Assembly (NCBI GenBank): GCA_002348365.1
Contig: DEBC01000025.1
Span: 56,908-76,828 of the forward strand
Direction: 5' to 3'
Length of the DNA: 19,921 nt
Source: Alphaproteobacteria bacterium UBA2966
GTDB lineage: Bacteria; Pseudomonadota; Alphaproteobacteria; UBA2966
Shown here: positions 8,476 through 15,639 of the stretch, in pieces
Layout of the letters: each line of letters begins with the position of its first letter
Position numbering within the stretch: the first letter of the stretch is position 1
Notes under the pieces: model-generated
What the model saw: the letters and a program-made list of their open reading frames with translations, nothing else
Told to the model about the DNA's origin: nothing
Database searches by the model: none
Program-made: the position numbers and the translations under genes

Positions 8476-8480
8476 GAGGT
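8476..8480 (+). promoter_or_regulatory. probable Shine-Dalgarno sequence for the NDP-forming acyl-CoA ligase
   Basis: GAGGT stands 5 bases before a TTG at 8486, favouring that codon over TTG 8456 and ATG 8552, which have no comparable site. Confidence 0.45.
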
Positions 8481-8485
8481 CCCGT

Positions 8486-10645
8486 TTGGTCGAACACAAT
8501 GACAACGTCCCATTGACTGACAGCGATGCTTCCGGGATCCATCCGCTGGCCATGTTGTTCCGGGCCCGTTCGATCGCACTCGTCGGTGCCTCTCAAGCGG
8601 AAGACTCAGTCGGCGGGCGGCCCATCAAGTATCTGCGAAAGTACGGATTCGAAGGGCAGATCTACCCGGTCTCGCCGAGATATGACTCCATCGGCGGGCT
8701 TCAATGTTACGCATCGGTCCGTGATATTCCCGGCTCCGTCGATCTGGCGTTGCTGGCGGTCTCTGCTGCACGCATTCCGGACGTCCTCGAGGACTGCGCG
8801 GTCAAAGGCGTACCCACTGTCCTGATCTTCAGCTCGGGCTTTGCTGAACTCGGCGATGAGGGCCGCGACCTCCAAGCCCGGCTGGTGCGGGAGGCCAGGC
8901 AGCACGGGGTGAGGATCTGCGGACCAAATTCCATGGGCACGATGAACCTGCGATCCGGTCTTACGGCGACGTTCAGCGCCGTACTGGAACGAGATCACAA
9001 GCCCGGCCCAATCGCCTTGATTTCGCAGAGTGGCATGTACGGTGCCTACATCCTTGCCCAGGCGACGGCGCTGGACCTCGGCTTGGGCCTTTTCGCGACC
9101 ACGGGCAACGAAGCCGATATCGAATTGGCAGAATTGCTCGACTATGTGGTGCACGACCCCGAAACACGGGCGGTACTGGCGTATGTCGAACAACTCCGCG
9201 ATGGCGATGCCTTCGTGGGATCAGCCGAAGCCGCGCTGGAGCAAAACCGGCCTATCGTCATTATCAAGGTCGGCAAGAGCGATGTCGGCGCGCGAACGGC
9301 CCAATCACACACCGGTGCCATCGTCGGTTCCCACGAGGCATACGAAGCCGTCTTTCGCCAGTACGGTCTCATCGCTGTGGATACCGTCGATGAGATGCTC
9401 GATATCGCGCAACTCGTTGACTACGGAGTTTTTCCCAAAGGCAAGCGAGTGGGAATCATCAGTCTGTCCGGGGGCGCGGCGGTCATGATCGCTGACGCCT
9501 GCGTGGCGTCGGGGCTGGAGGTCCCGACACTCCCCGTGGAGGTTCAGGCCAGCCTCAAGGAGCGGGTCCCGTTCGCGGGGGTGGCCAATCCCATCGACGC
9601 AACGGGGCAACTCTTCAACGACCCGGACTTCTACAAGGACTTTCTGGGCGCGTTGGTCGATCAACCGGATATCGATACGCTCGTGCTCTTCTTTGGCCAG
9701 ATGATCGGATACGTTAAGAATCTCGGTACAACGGTGGTCAGCGAGTCCGTCAATGCGGCGCGGGAGAGCGGGAAGCCGTTCGCCATGGTGGCAATGCCGG
9801 GCGATGGCCGGGCGGCGCAGATGCTGAAGGAAGGGGGAATTCCCCACTTCACCGATCCCGAACGGACCGTTCGGGCAATCGCGGCCTTGGCAAACTTCGT
9901 CGAACGTCGTGAAACCCTTCTGGACCGCCTGCGTCGTACGCGGGACCTTGATCTTTCGCCCATCGCCCGCACGGATGTCGATACAGAGCTGGGCGCCAAG
10001 AATTTCCTCGCGGAACACGGTCTCCGAGTGGCGGAGGAACGACTCGCCCGTTCTCCTGAAGACGCCGCACGCCACGCCGACGCCGTCGGCTATCCGGTCG
10101 TCCTCAAAGTGAATTCTCCCGACATTGCCCACAAGACTGAAGTCGATGCCATCAAGCTCGGCCTGAGCAACAAAGCTGAAGTGGGGAACGCTTTCGAGGA
10201 AATCATGCGCGCCGTCAAAGATCGACGCCCCGACGCCGAAGTACGAGGAATTCTCGTCCAGGAAATGATACCAGCAGGAATCGAACTCATCCTCGGTGTG
10301 AAGCGTGACCCGGTGTTCGGACCCATGATCCTGTGTGGCTTGGGCGGAATTCATGCCGAAGTGTTGCGCGACTATGCCGTACGCCGGGCCCCTGTAGATC
10401 AGGACACTGCCGCGGAGATGCTGTCCGACCTCCGGGGCTATGCGCTGCTGGAAGGAACCAGGGGCAAGGGACCAGTGGATATCGAATCGGTGATCGAGGC
10501 GATCGTCAATCTCTCTCAGATTGCCGTCAGGGCCCGGGAATGGATCGAGGAACTGGACATCAACCCCTTGATCGCCCTTCGCGACGAGCAGGGGTGCGTC
10601 GTCGCCGATGCTTTGATCGAGTGCGCTCCGCTGAGCGAGGTGTAG
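8486..10645 (+). CDS. NDP-forming acyl-CoA synthetase (fused alpha-beta acetate-CoA ligase type)
   Basis: A ~719-residue fused ligase that joins CoA to a carboxylate with ATP, forming ADP and phosphate through a phosphohistidine, like acetyl-CoA synthetase (ADP-forming) and succinyl-CoA synthetase. Domain order: CoA-binding Rossmann domain (LFRARSIALVGAS, about 24-120), succinyl-CoA-ligase-like flavodoxin domains (VRICGPNSMGTMNL; the phosphohistidine motif SHTGAIVGS with His near 275), then a C-terminal ATP-grasp domain from about 485 (YPVVLKVNSPDIAHKTEV, ILVQEMIPAGIELILGV, GPMILCGLGG, WIEELDINPLIAL). All expected segments are present and length is normal for the fused form. TTG 8486 is preferred; TTG 8456 and ATG 8552 are possible. 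The acid substrate is unknown. A hairpin-repeat pair follows the stop. Confidence 0.92.
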   Translation: MVEHNDNVPLTDSDASGIHPLAMLFRARSIALVGASQAEDSVGGRPIKYLRKYGFEGQIYPVSPRYDSIGGLQCYASVRDIPGSVDLALLAVSAARIPDVLEDCAVKGVPTVLIFSSGFAELGDEGRDLQARLVREARQHGVRICGPNSMGTMNLRSGLTATFSAVLERDHKPGPIALISQSGMYGAYILAQATALDLGLGLFATTGNEADIELAELLDYVVHDPETRAVLAYVEQLRDGDAFVGSAEAALEQNRPIVIIKVGKSDVGARTAQSHTGAIVGSHEAYEAVFRQYGLIAVDTVDEMLDIAQLVDYGVFPKGKRVGIISLSGGAAVMIADACVASGLEVPTLPVEVQASLKERVPFAGVANPIDATGQLFNDPDFYKDFLGALVDQPDIDTLVLFFGQMIGYVKNLGTTVVSESVNAARESGKPFAMVAMPGDGRAAQMLKEGGIPHFTDPERTVRAIAALANFVERRETLLDRLRRTRDLDLSPIARTDVDTELGAKNFLAEHGLRVAEERLARSPEDAARHADAVGYPVVLKVNSPDIAHKTEVDAIKLGLSNKAEVGNAFEEIMRAVKDRRPDAEVRGILVQEMIPAGIELILGVKRDPVFGPMILCGLGGIHAEVLRDYAVRRAPVDQDTAAEMLSDLRGYALLEGTRGKGPVDIESVIEAIVNLSQIAVRAREWIEELDINPLIALRDEQGCVVADALIECAPLSEV

Positions 10646-10660
10646 TCATCGGGACCTACT

Positions 10661-10774
10661 TTCCTCCCCCCTTGCAGGGGGGCGTGTAGAGGGGGGTGTT
10701 TTGAGTTTGGTCGTCGGCTCTTACGTAACCGAAGTCCACCCCCACCTATCCTACCCCTGCTAGGGGGAGGGACT
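10661..10774. repeat. pair of GC-rich hairpin repeats, tails facing each other
   Basis: Two related imperfect copies lie between the convergent ligase and flavoprotein genes. Copy A (about 10662-10700) has six C (10666-10671), loop TTGCA, six G (10677-10682), and a tail ending in GGGGGGTG. Copy B (about 10735-10774) is inverted: CCACCCCCACC tail, then a decayed hairpin CCCC-TGCTA-GGGG flanked by CCT and AGG. The hairpins are outermost, so the G-rich and C-rich tails can also pair across the 35-base centre. The same element occurs near 18 kb. It could terminate transcription from both sides or stabilise mRNA ends; neither is shown. Confidence 0.75.
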
Positions 10775-10824
10775 CCGTAAAGCCAGTAATCGAGACTTGG
10801 GTGCGATGGAGCGCCCGCTCCTCT

Positions 10825-11967
10825 CTAGGCACCCACGGCCTTCGCCAGCCGTTCATAGGCTTCGACGAAGTCCTCTTTGAATTCGTAGACGACGCTACGG
10901 GTCGATTGGCTGGCATTCATCAAACCGACGCCCTGGCCGACCCAATAGGTAGCGAGATCCCTGGCCCCCTCGTGGCCGCCTTCAGACAGCTTCTCGACCT
11001 TCTTCAGGGCCGGTTCCGAGATCAGGCGTTGCAAAGGCATGCCCAGAGGCTCAGGGGCCTCCGGTTGTTCCCAGGCATCGGTCCAGGACGACCGCAGTTG
11101 TCGAGAATGTTTTCCGGTACGACTGCGAGAGCGCACGGTGTCGCTGGAACCGGCAGCCAGCAATTTCTCCTTTATGACCGGAGAGGTCTCGGCTTCTACG
11201 GTGGTCAGCCAGACGGAACCCGTCCAAGCGCCCGCCGCGCCCATCGCCATGCACGCAGCCATCTGTCGCCCCGTGGCGATGCCACCGGCCGCCAGTATCG
11301 GCGTATCACCGTATTCCTGGATGGCTTCGTGGATTTCCGGAACCAGCACCAGTGTGGAAACGCTACCGCAGTGGCCGCCCGCCTCCGTCCCACTGACGAC
11401 GAGGATATCGACCCCTGCTTGAACCTGACGAATTGCGTGCGACTTGGCGCCAACAAGAGCGGCCACGGCGACTCCACGTTCCTTGCCCATCTCCAGCATG
11501 GGTGGCGGCGGGACTCCCAGCGCATTGGCGATCAACTTGATGGGATGCGAAAAGGCGACATCGAGCATCGCGGTGGCGCCTTCCAGACGGAGATTGTCGC
11601 CCCAGCCCATGAGCTCGAGGCGCGCCGCGTCATCGACCCCGTCGGTATTGACGTCATGACCCTCCAGGACATCTGCAGCGAACTGCTTGTGCCCCTCCGG
11701 CAGCATTGCAAGAAAGTCTTCCGGGGACGGCTGTTCATCCTTTCCCACGAATTTGTCAGGCACGATCAGATCAACGCCGTACGGCATCCCGTCGATATGT
11801 TCGTCGATCCACTGGAGTTCCATATCCAGCTCGCCTGGCGTCATGCGTGCTGCGCCCAGTACACCAAAGCCGCCGGCCTTGCTGACTTCGACGACGACAT
11901 CGCGACAGTGGGTGAAGGCAAAGAGCGGGAACTCAATTCCCAGCATCTCGCAAACCCGGTTGTCCAC
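10825..11967 (-). CDS. nitronate monooxygenase-family flavoprotein (2-nitropropane dioxygenase-like)
   Basis: A 380-residue FMN-dependent TIM-barrel protein. The N-terminus MLGIEFPLFAF...VSKAGGFGVLGAA is the family's opening. VVSGTEAGGHCG (191-201) carries the phosphate-binding loop and the conserved His199, followed by PILAAGGIATGRQMAACMAMGAAGAWTGSVWL (223-254). Known members oxidise alkyl nitronates or act as NAD(P)H:quinone reductases or enoyl reductases; which applies is not visible. Residues 75-135 form a charged insertion relative to short family members. The start is GTG 11967 with AAGGAG 8 bases upstream. It is divergent from the thiolase-like operon, so it may share regulation and substrate with it. 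Confidence 0.9.
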   Translation of the reverse strand: MDNRVCEMLGIEFPLFAFTHCRDVVVEVSKAGGFGVLGAARMTPGELDMELQWIDEHIDGMPYGVDLIVPDKFVGKDEQPSPEDFLAMLPEGHKQFAADVLEGHDVNTDGVDDAARLELMGWGDNLRLEGATAMLDVAFSHPIKLIANALGVPPPPMLEMGKERGVAVAALVGAKSHAIRQVQAGVDILVVSGTEAGGHCGSVSTLVLVPEIHEAIQEYGDTPILAAGGIATGRQMAACMAMGAAGAWTGSVWLTTVEAETSPVIKEKLLAAGSSDTVRSRSRTGKHSRQLRSSWTDAWEQPEAPEPLGMPLQRLISEPALKKVEKLSEGGHEGARDLATYWVGQGVGLMNASQSTRSVVYEFKEDFVEAYERLAKAVGA

Positions 11968-12110
11968 GGTTCGATCTCCTTGATGGGCGGGGTGACCACA
12001 GCCACCGCATGGACGAGGCGTTCATTCAATCGGTCGAAGCGGTAATTCGTCAAGAAACCGGACGCTAGCCGGGATTGCCCTCGATGGCACCTCCGCGCCC
12101 TTCCCCAGCT

Positions 12111-12138
12111 TTGCAGCGACCTGCCGTTTGGCTATCAT
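12111..12138 (+). promoter_or_regulatory. candidate sigma-70 promoter of the thiolase-like operon
   Basis: TTGCAG (12111-12116) and TATCAT (12133-12138) are 16 bases apart. The -10 matches the consensus at five of six bases and the -35 at three. Transcription would begin near 12145, leaving only about 8 bases before the ATG at 12153, a short leader that lowers confidence. Confidence 0.3.
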
Positions 12139-12152
12139 TGAGTGACTGAATC

Positions 12153-13304
12153 ATGGATACCCTCAAAGACAAATGCTGTGTCACTGGTATTGGTGAGACC
12201 GCCTATACCCGGGGATGCAACAAGAGCCCTACGGCCTTGCAGATGGAGGCCTCGCTCGCCGCCATCGCTGACGCCGGGCTGACACCGAAAGACATAGACG
12301 GGGTCATCCCGTTTTTTGCGGGATCTGCGGTTGCGGAAGACTTCATCACCAACTTCGGAATCGAGGATCTGCGGTATTCGGTGACCGCCCCCATGGGCGG
12401 TGCCAGTTGTGTCGCCGCAATTCAATCGGCAGCCGCGGCCATTACTGCCGGAATCGCAACTCACGTGCTCCTTCCTCTGGGTCGCACCGGATACTCAGGA
12501 ACCCGCGCCCCGGCCCGCGTCGCCGCCTTTCCCCAGTTTCGGATCGTCGGTGAATTTGAAATGCCCTATGGCGCGGTAGCGCCGGTCCAGCTTTATGCAC
12601 CCATGGCGCGACGCCACATGGAGATTTACGGCACCACAAGCAAGCAGTTCGCCGAGATTTCGGTGACAACCCGTGATCACGCGATCCTCAATGGCAATGC
12701 CGTCATGACCAAGCCGATCACCATTGAGGATCATCAGACATCACGCATGATCTCCGATCCGTTCCGCCTGTTCGACTGCAGTGTGGAAAGCGACGGCGGG
12801 GCTGCCATCGTGATCAGCGGCGCGGACCGCGCCCGTGACATGCGCCAGAAGCCAGTCTACGTCATGGGCGTTGCAGAGGGACATCCCGATTCGCCGAGCG
12901 CCATCACGCAGCGTCCGGACCTGACCGTTCTCGGCCTCGCCAAGGCGGCGCCGCGGGCATTCGAGATGGCAGGCGTCGGCCTCGATGCCATCGACGTAGC
13001 AGAGATATACGACTGCTTCACCTACACGGTGCTGTGTCAGCTCGAGGACATGGGTTTCTGTGCCAAGGGTGAAGGCGGAGGCTTCGTCGAAGATGGCGCA
13101 TTGGGCCTCGATGGCCGGCTGCCCACCAATACACACGGCGGTCTGTTGTCTCAATCCCACATGGCGGGCATGAACCACATTGTCGAATTGGCCCGGCAAC
13201 TGCGCGGCGATGCCGGCAGTGCCCAGGTCCCCGATGCCGAAGTCGGCCTGGTGACCGGATATGGTGATATGGGCGACGGTTCCATCGCCATCATGCGCCG
13301 GTAA
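12153..13304 (+). CDS. thiolase-like protein of the SCP2/Ltp2 group, lacking the canonical catalytic cysteine
   Basis: This 383-residue thiolase-fold protein is of the lipid-transfer-protein/acetyl-CoA-acetyltransferase-like branch. N-terminal half: VTGIGETAYTRG and SLAAIADAGLTPKDIDGVI. The nucleophile segment reads TAPMGGASCVAAI (78-90); aligned by eye with the SCP-x motif NNNCATGSSAL, the cysteine position holds Pro80, and Cys86 is six residues later. C-terminal half: AEIYDCFTYTVLCQLEDMGFC (283-303), in which Tyr286 replaces the His of HDCFS, and THGGLLSQSHMAGM (327-340) with His336. Loss of the nucleophile with a Tyr-Asp pair is known from Ltp2, a retro-aldolase of steroid side-chain breakdown that needs a DUF35 partner; a DUF35 gene follows 5 bases downstream. 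Aldolase activity is therefore inference; a condensing or structural role is the alternative. Confidence 0.88.
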   Translation: MDTLKDKCCVTGIGETAYTRGCNKSPTALQMEASLAAIADAGLTPKDIDGVIPFFAGSAVAEDFITNFGIEDLRYSVTAPMGGASCVAAIQSAAAAITAGIATHVLLPLGRTGYSGTRAPARVAAFPQFRIVGEFEMPYGAVAPVQLYAPMARRHMEIYGTTSKQFAEISVTTRDHAILNGNAVMTKPITIEDHQTSRMISDPFRLFDCSVESDGGAAIVISGADRARDMRQKPVYVMGVAEGHPDSPSAITQRPDLTVLGLAKAAPRAFEMAGVGLDAIDVAEIYDCFTYTVLCQLEDMGFCAKGEGGGFVEDGALGLDGRLPTNTHGGLLSQSHMAGMNHIVELARQLRGDAGSAQVPDAEVGLVTGYGDMGDGSIAIMRR

Positions 13305-13309
13305 ATCCG

Positions 13310-13741
13310 ATGAGCGAGCCTTCGGAAAACCGACTCCTGCCGCAGCCGACCGAGGACTCGCAACCTTTCTGGGATGCGCTCAAGGCGCACCGCCTGGACC
13401 TCCAAACCTGTGGCGACTGCGGGGCCTTGCGACACTACCCGCGTCCCGTCTGCCCAGAATGCCATTCCATGGCAGTGACCTGGACGACGGCCAGTGGCCT
13501 GGGCAGCGTGCATAGCTGGACGGTGTCTTATCAAGCCTTCCACTCGGCTTTTCAGGACTGCCTGCCGATTATCCTGGCCACAGTCGACCTTGAGGAAGGG
13601 GTGCGCATGAACTGCCGCCTCGACGGTGTCGATCCCGAAAAGATCGAGATCGACCTTCCCGTCGAGGTCGCGTTCGAGGACGTCAACGATGAGGTGACAC
13701 TGCCTGTATTCCGGCCGCGCGCCAGCACCGGAGACGCCTGA
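13310..13741 (+). CDS. DUF35 (rubredoxin-like zinc ribbon plus OB-fold) protein
   Basis: This 143-residue protein opens with a helical hook (EDSQPFWDALKAHRLDLQTC), then has a zinc ribbon formed by Cys34, Cys37, Cys48 and Cys51 (CGDCG...CPEC) and an OB-fold region (GLGSVHSWTVSYQAFHSAFQDCLPIILATVDLEEGVRMNCRL...VAFEDV). DUF35 proteins are obligate partners of thiolase-like enzymes; the OB-fold contacts the CoA-thioester site. It starts 5 bases after the thiolase-like stop, so translational coupling is likely. In actinobacterial ChsH2 the same domain is fused to a MaoC hydratase half; here it stands alone beside two separate MaoC genes. No membrane segment or signal is seen. Confidence 0.93.
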   Translation: MSEPSENRLLPQPTEDSQPFWDALKAHRLDLQTCGDCGALRHYPRPVCPECHSMAVTWTTASGLGSVHSWTVSYQAFHSAFQDCLPIILATVDLEEGVRMNCRLDGVDPEKIEIDLPVEVAFEDVNDEVTLPVFRPRASTGDA

Positions 13742-13760
13742 GTGCGTCGTTCACCAACCC

Positions 13761-14213
13761 ATGACCCTGCTCACATCTGAAATCACGTCATGGATCGGGC
13801 GAAGCGAACCGCCAATCAAGGCGGAAGTGACCCGGCGCGACATCATCAAGTATGCGATCGCGACCGAGCAGGTGCGCCAGACCTACCTCGATGGTGACAA
13901 AGCGCCACCGATGTTCGCCTTCGGCCTGTTCCGCCCTGTCGTCCCATTGACGGGGCTGGGGCCCGATGGGCTCGCGCCCATGGGCGCAACGCCGGAACTG
14001 CCCTTAAAGCGCATTATGGCCGGTGGTACGCGCATGACCGTTCACCGGCAGATTTATCCGGGGCAGATCCTGGTGGGCACCCGCACGATCAGGAATATCT
14101 ACGAGAAGGAGGGAAAGCAGGGGCCGCTTATCTTCCTCGAGATCGAAATGCGCATCACCACGGAGGCCGGCGAGCCAGTGATGGAAGAAGTGCAGACGCG
14201 GATTGCGAGGTGA
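13761..14213 (+). CDS. MaoC-type dehydratase subunit, N-terminal hotdog (FAS1-like dehydratase region)
   Basis: A 150-residue single-hotdog protein resembling the N-terminal MaoC/FAS1-like dehydratase domain: SWIGRSEPPIKAEVTRRDIIKYAIATEQ at the start, APPMFAFGLFRP in the middle (the substrate-entry strand) and GGTRMTVHRQIYPGQILVGTRTIRNIYEKEG toward the end. In known two-hotdog hydratases this half usually lacks the catalytic Asp/His and pairs with a catalytic half, which the next gene would supply. The gene follows the DUF35 gene by 19 bases and overlaps or abuts the next one, so the products are probably made in equal amount and form a heteromer that hydrates an enoyl-CoA. The ribosome site is weak. 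Confidence 0.87.
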   Translation: MTLLTSEITSWIGRSEPPIKAEVTRRDIIKYAIATEQVRQTYLDGDKAPPMFAFGLFRPVVPLTGLGPDGLAPMGATPELPLKRIMAGGTRMTVHRQIYPGQILVGTRTIRNIYEKEGKQGPLIFLEIEMRITTEAGEPVMEEVQTRIAR

Positions 14214-14217
14214 TGTC

Positions 14218-14628
14218 TTGCCGAAACTGAAAGAACTATCGGTCGGTCAGTCCATCAAGGGTCACGCCTACACGCCGACCAACGTCTCCTTGTTCCTTTA
14301 CAACGCGGCGATCTGGAACGCGCATCGCATTCACTACGACGAAACCTATGCCACAGAGATTGAGAAGCATTCTGGCATCGTCATCGACGGACCGCTGCAG
14401 GGCGACTGGCTCGCCCAGGTCGCGACCAACTGGCTGGGCGAGGATGGTGTTCTCGTCGAATTCGAATACTCGAACCGCAAGGCTGCTTATCTGGGGCAAA
14501 CCCTCGTTTCGGGAGGGGAGATCAGTTCGATTGATCCTGAGACCGGCAGCGTGAGGCTCGAACTCTTCATCAAGGATGAGGTGGGCGATGTAACCTCACC
14601 CGGCAGTGCGATCGTACGCTTCGATTGA
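14218..14628 (+). CDS. MaoC-type dehydratase/hydratase subunit, catalytic-type hotdog
   Basis: A ~136-residue hotdog protein. The key motif is YNAAIWNAHRIHYDETYA (28-45) followed by HSGIVIDGPLQG. NAHRIHYD is typical of the HTD2/mesaconyl-CoA hydratase branch, in which the hydratase-2 Asp position is Asn and the His of RIHYD (His39) is kept. The reaction expected is reversible hydration of an enoyl-CoA. TTG 14218 is chosen because GAGG (14207-14210) is 7 bases upstream; TTG 14203, overlapping the previous stop, would add five residues. It closes the four-gene run, and 30 bases later the convergent DUF2927 gene ends. The two small subunits together equal the length of a fused two-hotdog hydratase. 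Confidence 0.88.
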   Translation: MPKLKELSVGQSIKGHAYTPTNVSLFLYNAAIWNAHRIHYDETYATEIEKHSGIVIDGPLQGDWLAQVATNWLGEDGVLVEFEYSNRKAAYLGQTLVSGGEISSIDPETGSVRLELFIKDEVGDVTSPGSAIVRFD

Positions 14629-14658
14629 CAGCTTCCCGCCGGTGTTAGCGCCAGTGAC

Positions 14659-15414
14659 CTATTCAGCCCAGCCCGACTCTTCCCCCAAATCGAGCATGAT
14701 GCCACGTGCCAAAATGAGGGCCAGTTTCCGAGGTGTGCCGGCAAGCATGCGGTCATCGTACAAGGTACGCAGCAGGAAGCGGTCGATCCGCGTCAATTCC
14801 ATGTGCCGCTCGTTGTCATTGAATATGGAAGGACTGACGAGCTGGTTGTCATTCGGCAAACCCAGCACCTGTGTCATCTCCTCCAGCAGACAGTGTTCGA
14901 GGTCCGCGGACTTCTGGGCACGGTTAATGACGATCAACGACTTGATGTAGGCACCCGTTTGCAGGGTGTAGGTGAGGAAATAACACCTCGCCCTGAAAGC
15001 AGCGCGGCGCACGGTCTTGAGATCCTTCTCCACCATCAGACCAGCTTTGATCATCTCATTTGGCTCGGCGAACCAGAATGCGAAGTGCTCACTGGACCTG
15101 CCGCTTGGAACTTCCCGGAAGTTCAGGCCGGTCTCCTGCGCCAGCGTTCGGGCATGTTTTTCGATGATCGAACGAAAGCGAAGCACCGATTTTGCGTTGC
15201 CGCAAAGCTTGTAGGTCAGTGTGGTTCCGGGCTGCCACTTGCGGATGAAGGCTGCCTCAGGGGGACCCTTGTCCGAACCGAACACAACGATCTCGAAGAA
15301 CTCGACCATACGGTCGATACTGAGTTTGGGTTCAGCGGAGCTCGTCGCCGAGCCGATGCTGGTCGCCATTACGACAAGCAGGCCGACACTGATCGCGTGC
15401 CGCCGGAGTTTCAT
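14659..15414 (-). CDS. DUF2927 family exported protein
   Basis: A 251-residue protein with an N-terminal signal peptide: positive start MKLRR, hydrophobic core AISVGLLVVMATSIG, and likely cleavage after SSA near residue 27. The mature part matches DUF2927 by recognisable segments: a conserved CLLEEMTQVLGLPND (175-189) followed by SIFNDNE and a C-terminal LTRIDRFLLRTLYDDRMLAG. Such proteins are periplasmic or lipoproteins of alphaproteobacteria with no settled function. A zincin-like fold might be imagined from the LLEEMTQ helix, but no HExxH motif exists here. There is no lipobox cysteine. It is preceded by a 225-base gap after the radical SAM gene on the same strand; no joint function is evident. 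Confidence 0.85.
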   Translation of the reverse strand: MKLRRHAISVGLLVVMATSIGSATSSAEPKLSIDRMVEFFEIVVFGSDKGPPEAAFIRKWQPGTTLTYKLCGNAKSVLRFRSIIEKHARTLAQETGLNFREVPSGRSSEHFAFWFAEPNEMIKAGLMVEKDLKTVRRAAFRARCYFLTYTLQTGAYIKSLIVINRAQKSADLEHCLLEEMTQVLGLPNDNQLVSPSIFNDNERHMELTRIDRFLLRTLYDDRMLAGTPRKLALILARGIMLDLGEESGWAE

Positions 15415-15639
15415 GAAACAGCCAACAGTTCAGGATCTGAAATGTCAGCGCTATCGAGGTCAAAAGCGCTGATGAGAGGCCCCTTGCCCAAGGACTACAC
15501 CACTCAATTCGAAGCGGTATAGCAGCCGATGGTGTTTCGGTCGACTTTTTATAGAGGCGAACTGGCCAGATCTACGCGAAACGACCCAGAACACACCGGA
15601 TATGGCGCCGGCCGCTTGTCGGTTGGGGAGGTCTATGCG

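Noticed and set aside
9305..10354. 349-codon open frame on the minus strand inside the NDP-forming ligase
   Set aside because: It is antisense to conserved ligase and ATP-grasp motifs and has no domain of its own.
11531..11541. ATCAA-C-TTGAT palindrome, resembling a reversed FNR half-site pair
   Set aside because: The half-sites are in the wrong order and spacing and lie inside the coding sequence of the flavoprotein.
10801..12045. Long open frame on the plus strand opposite the nitronate monooxygenase gene
   Set aside because: The minus strand encodes a clear flavoprotein family with FMN motifs and a good ribosome site; the plus frame has no recognisable domain and is a GC-rich antisense shadow.
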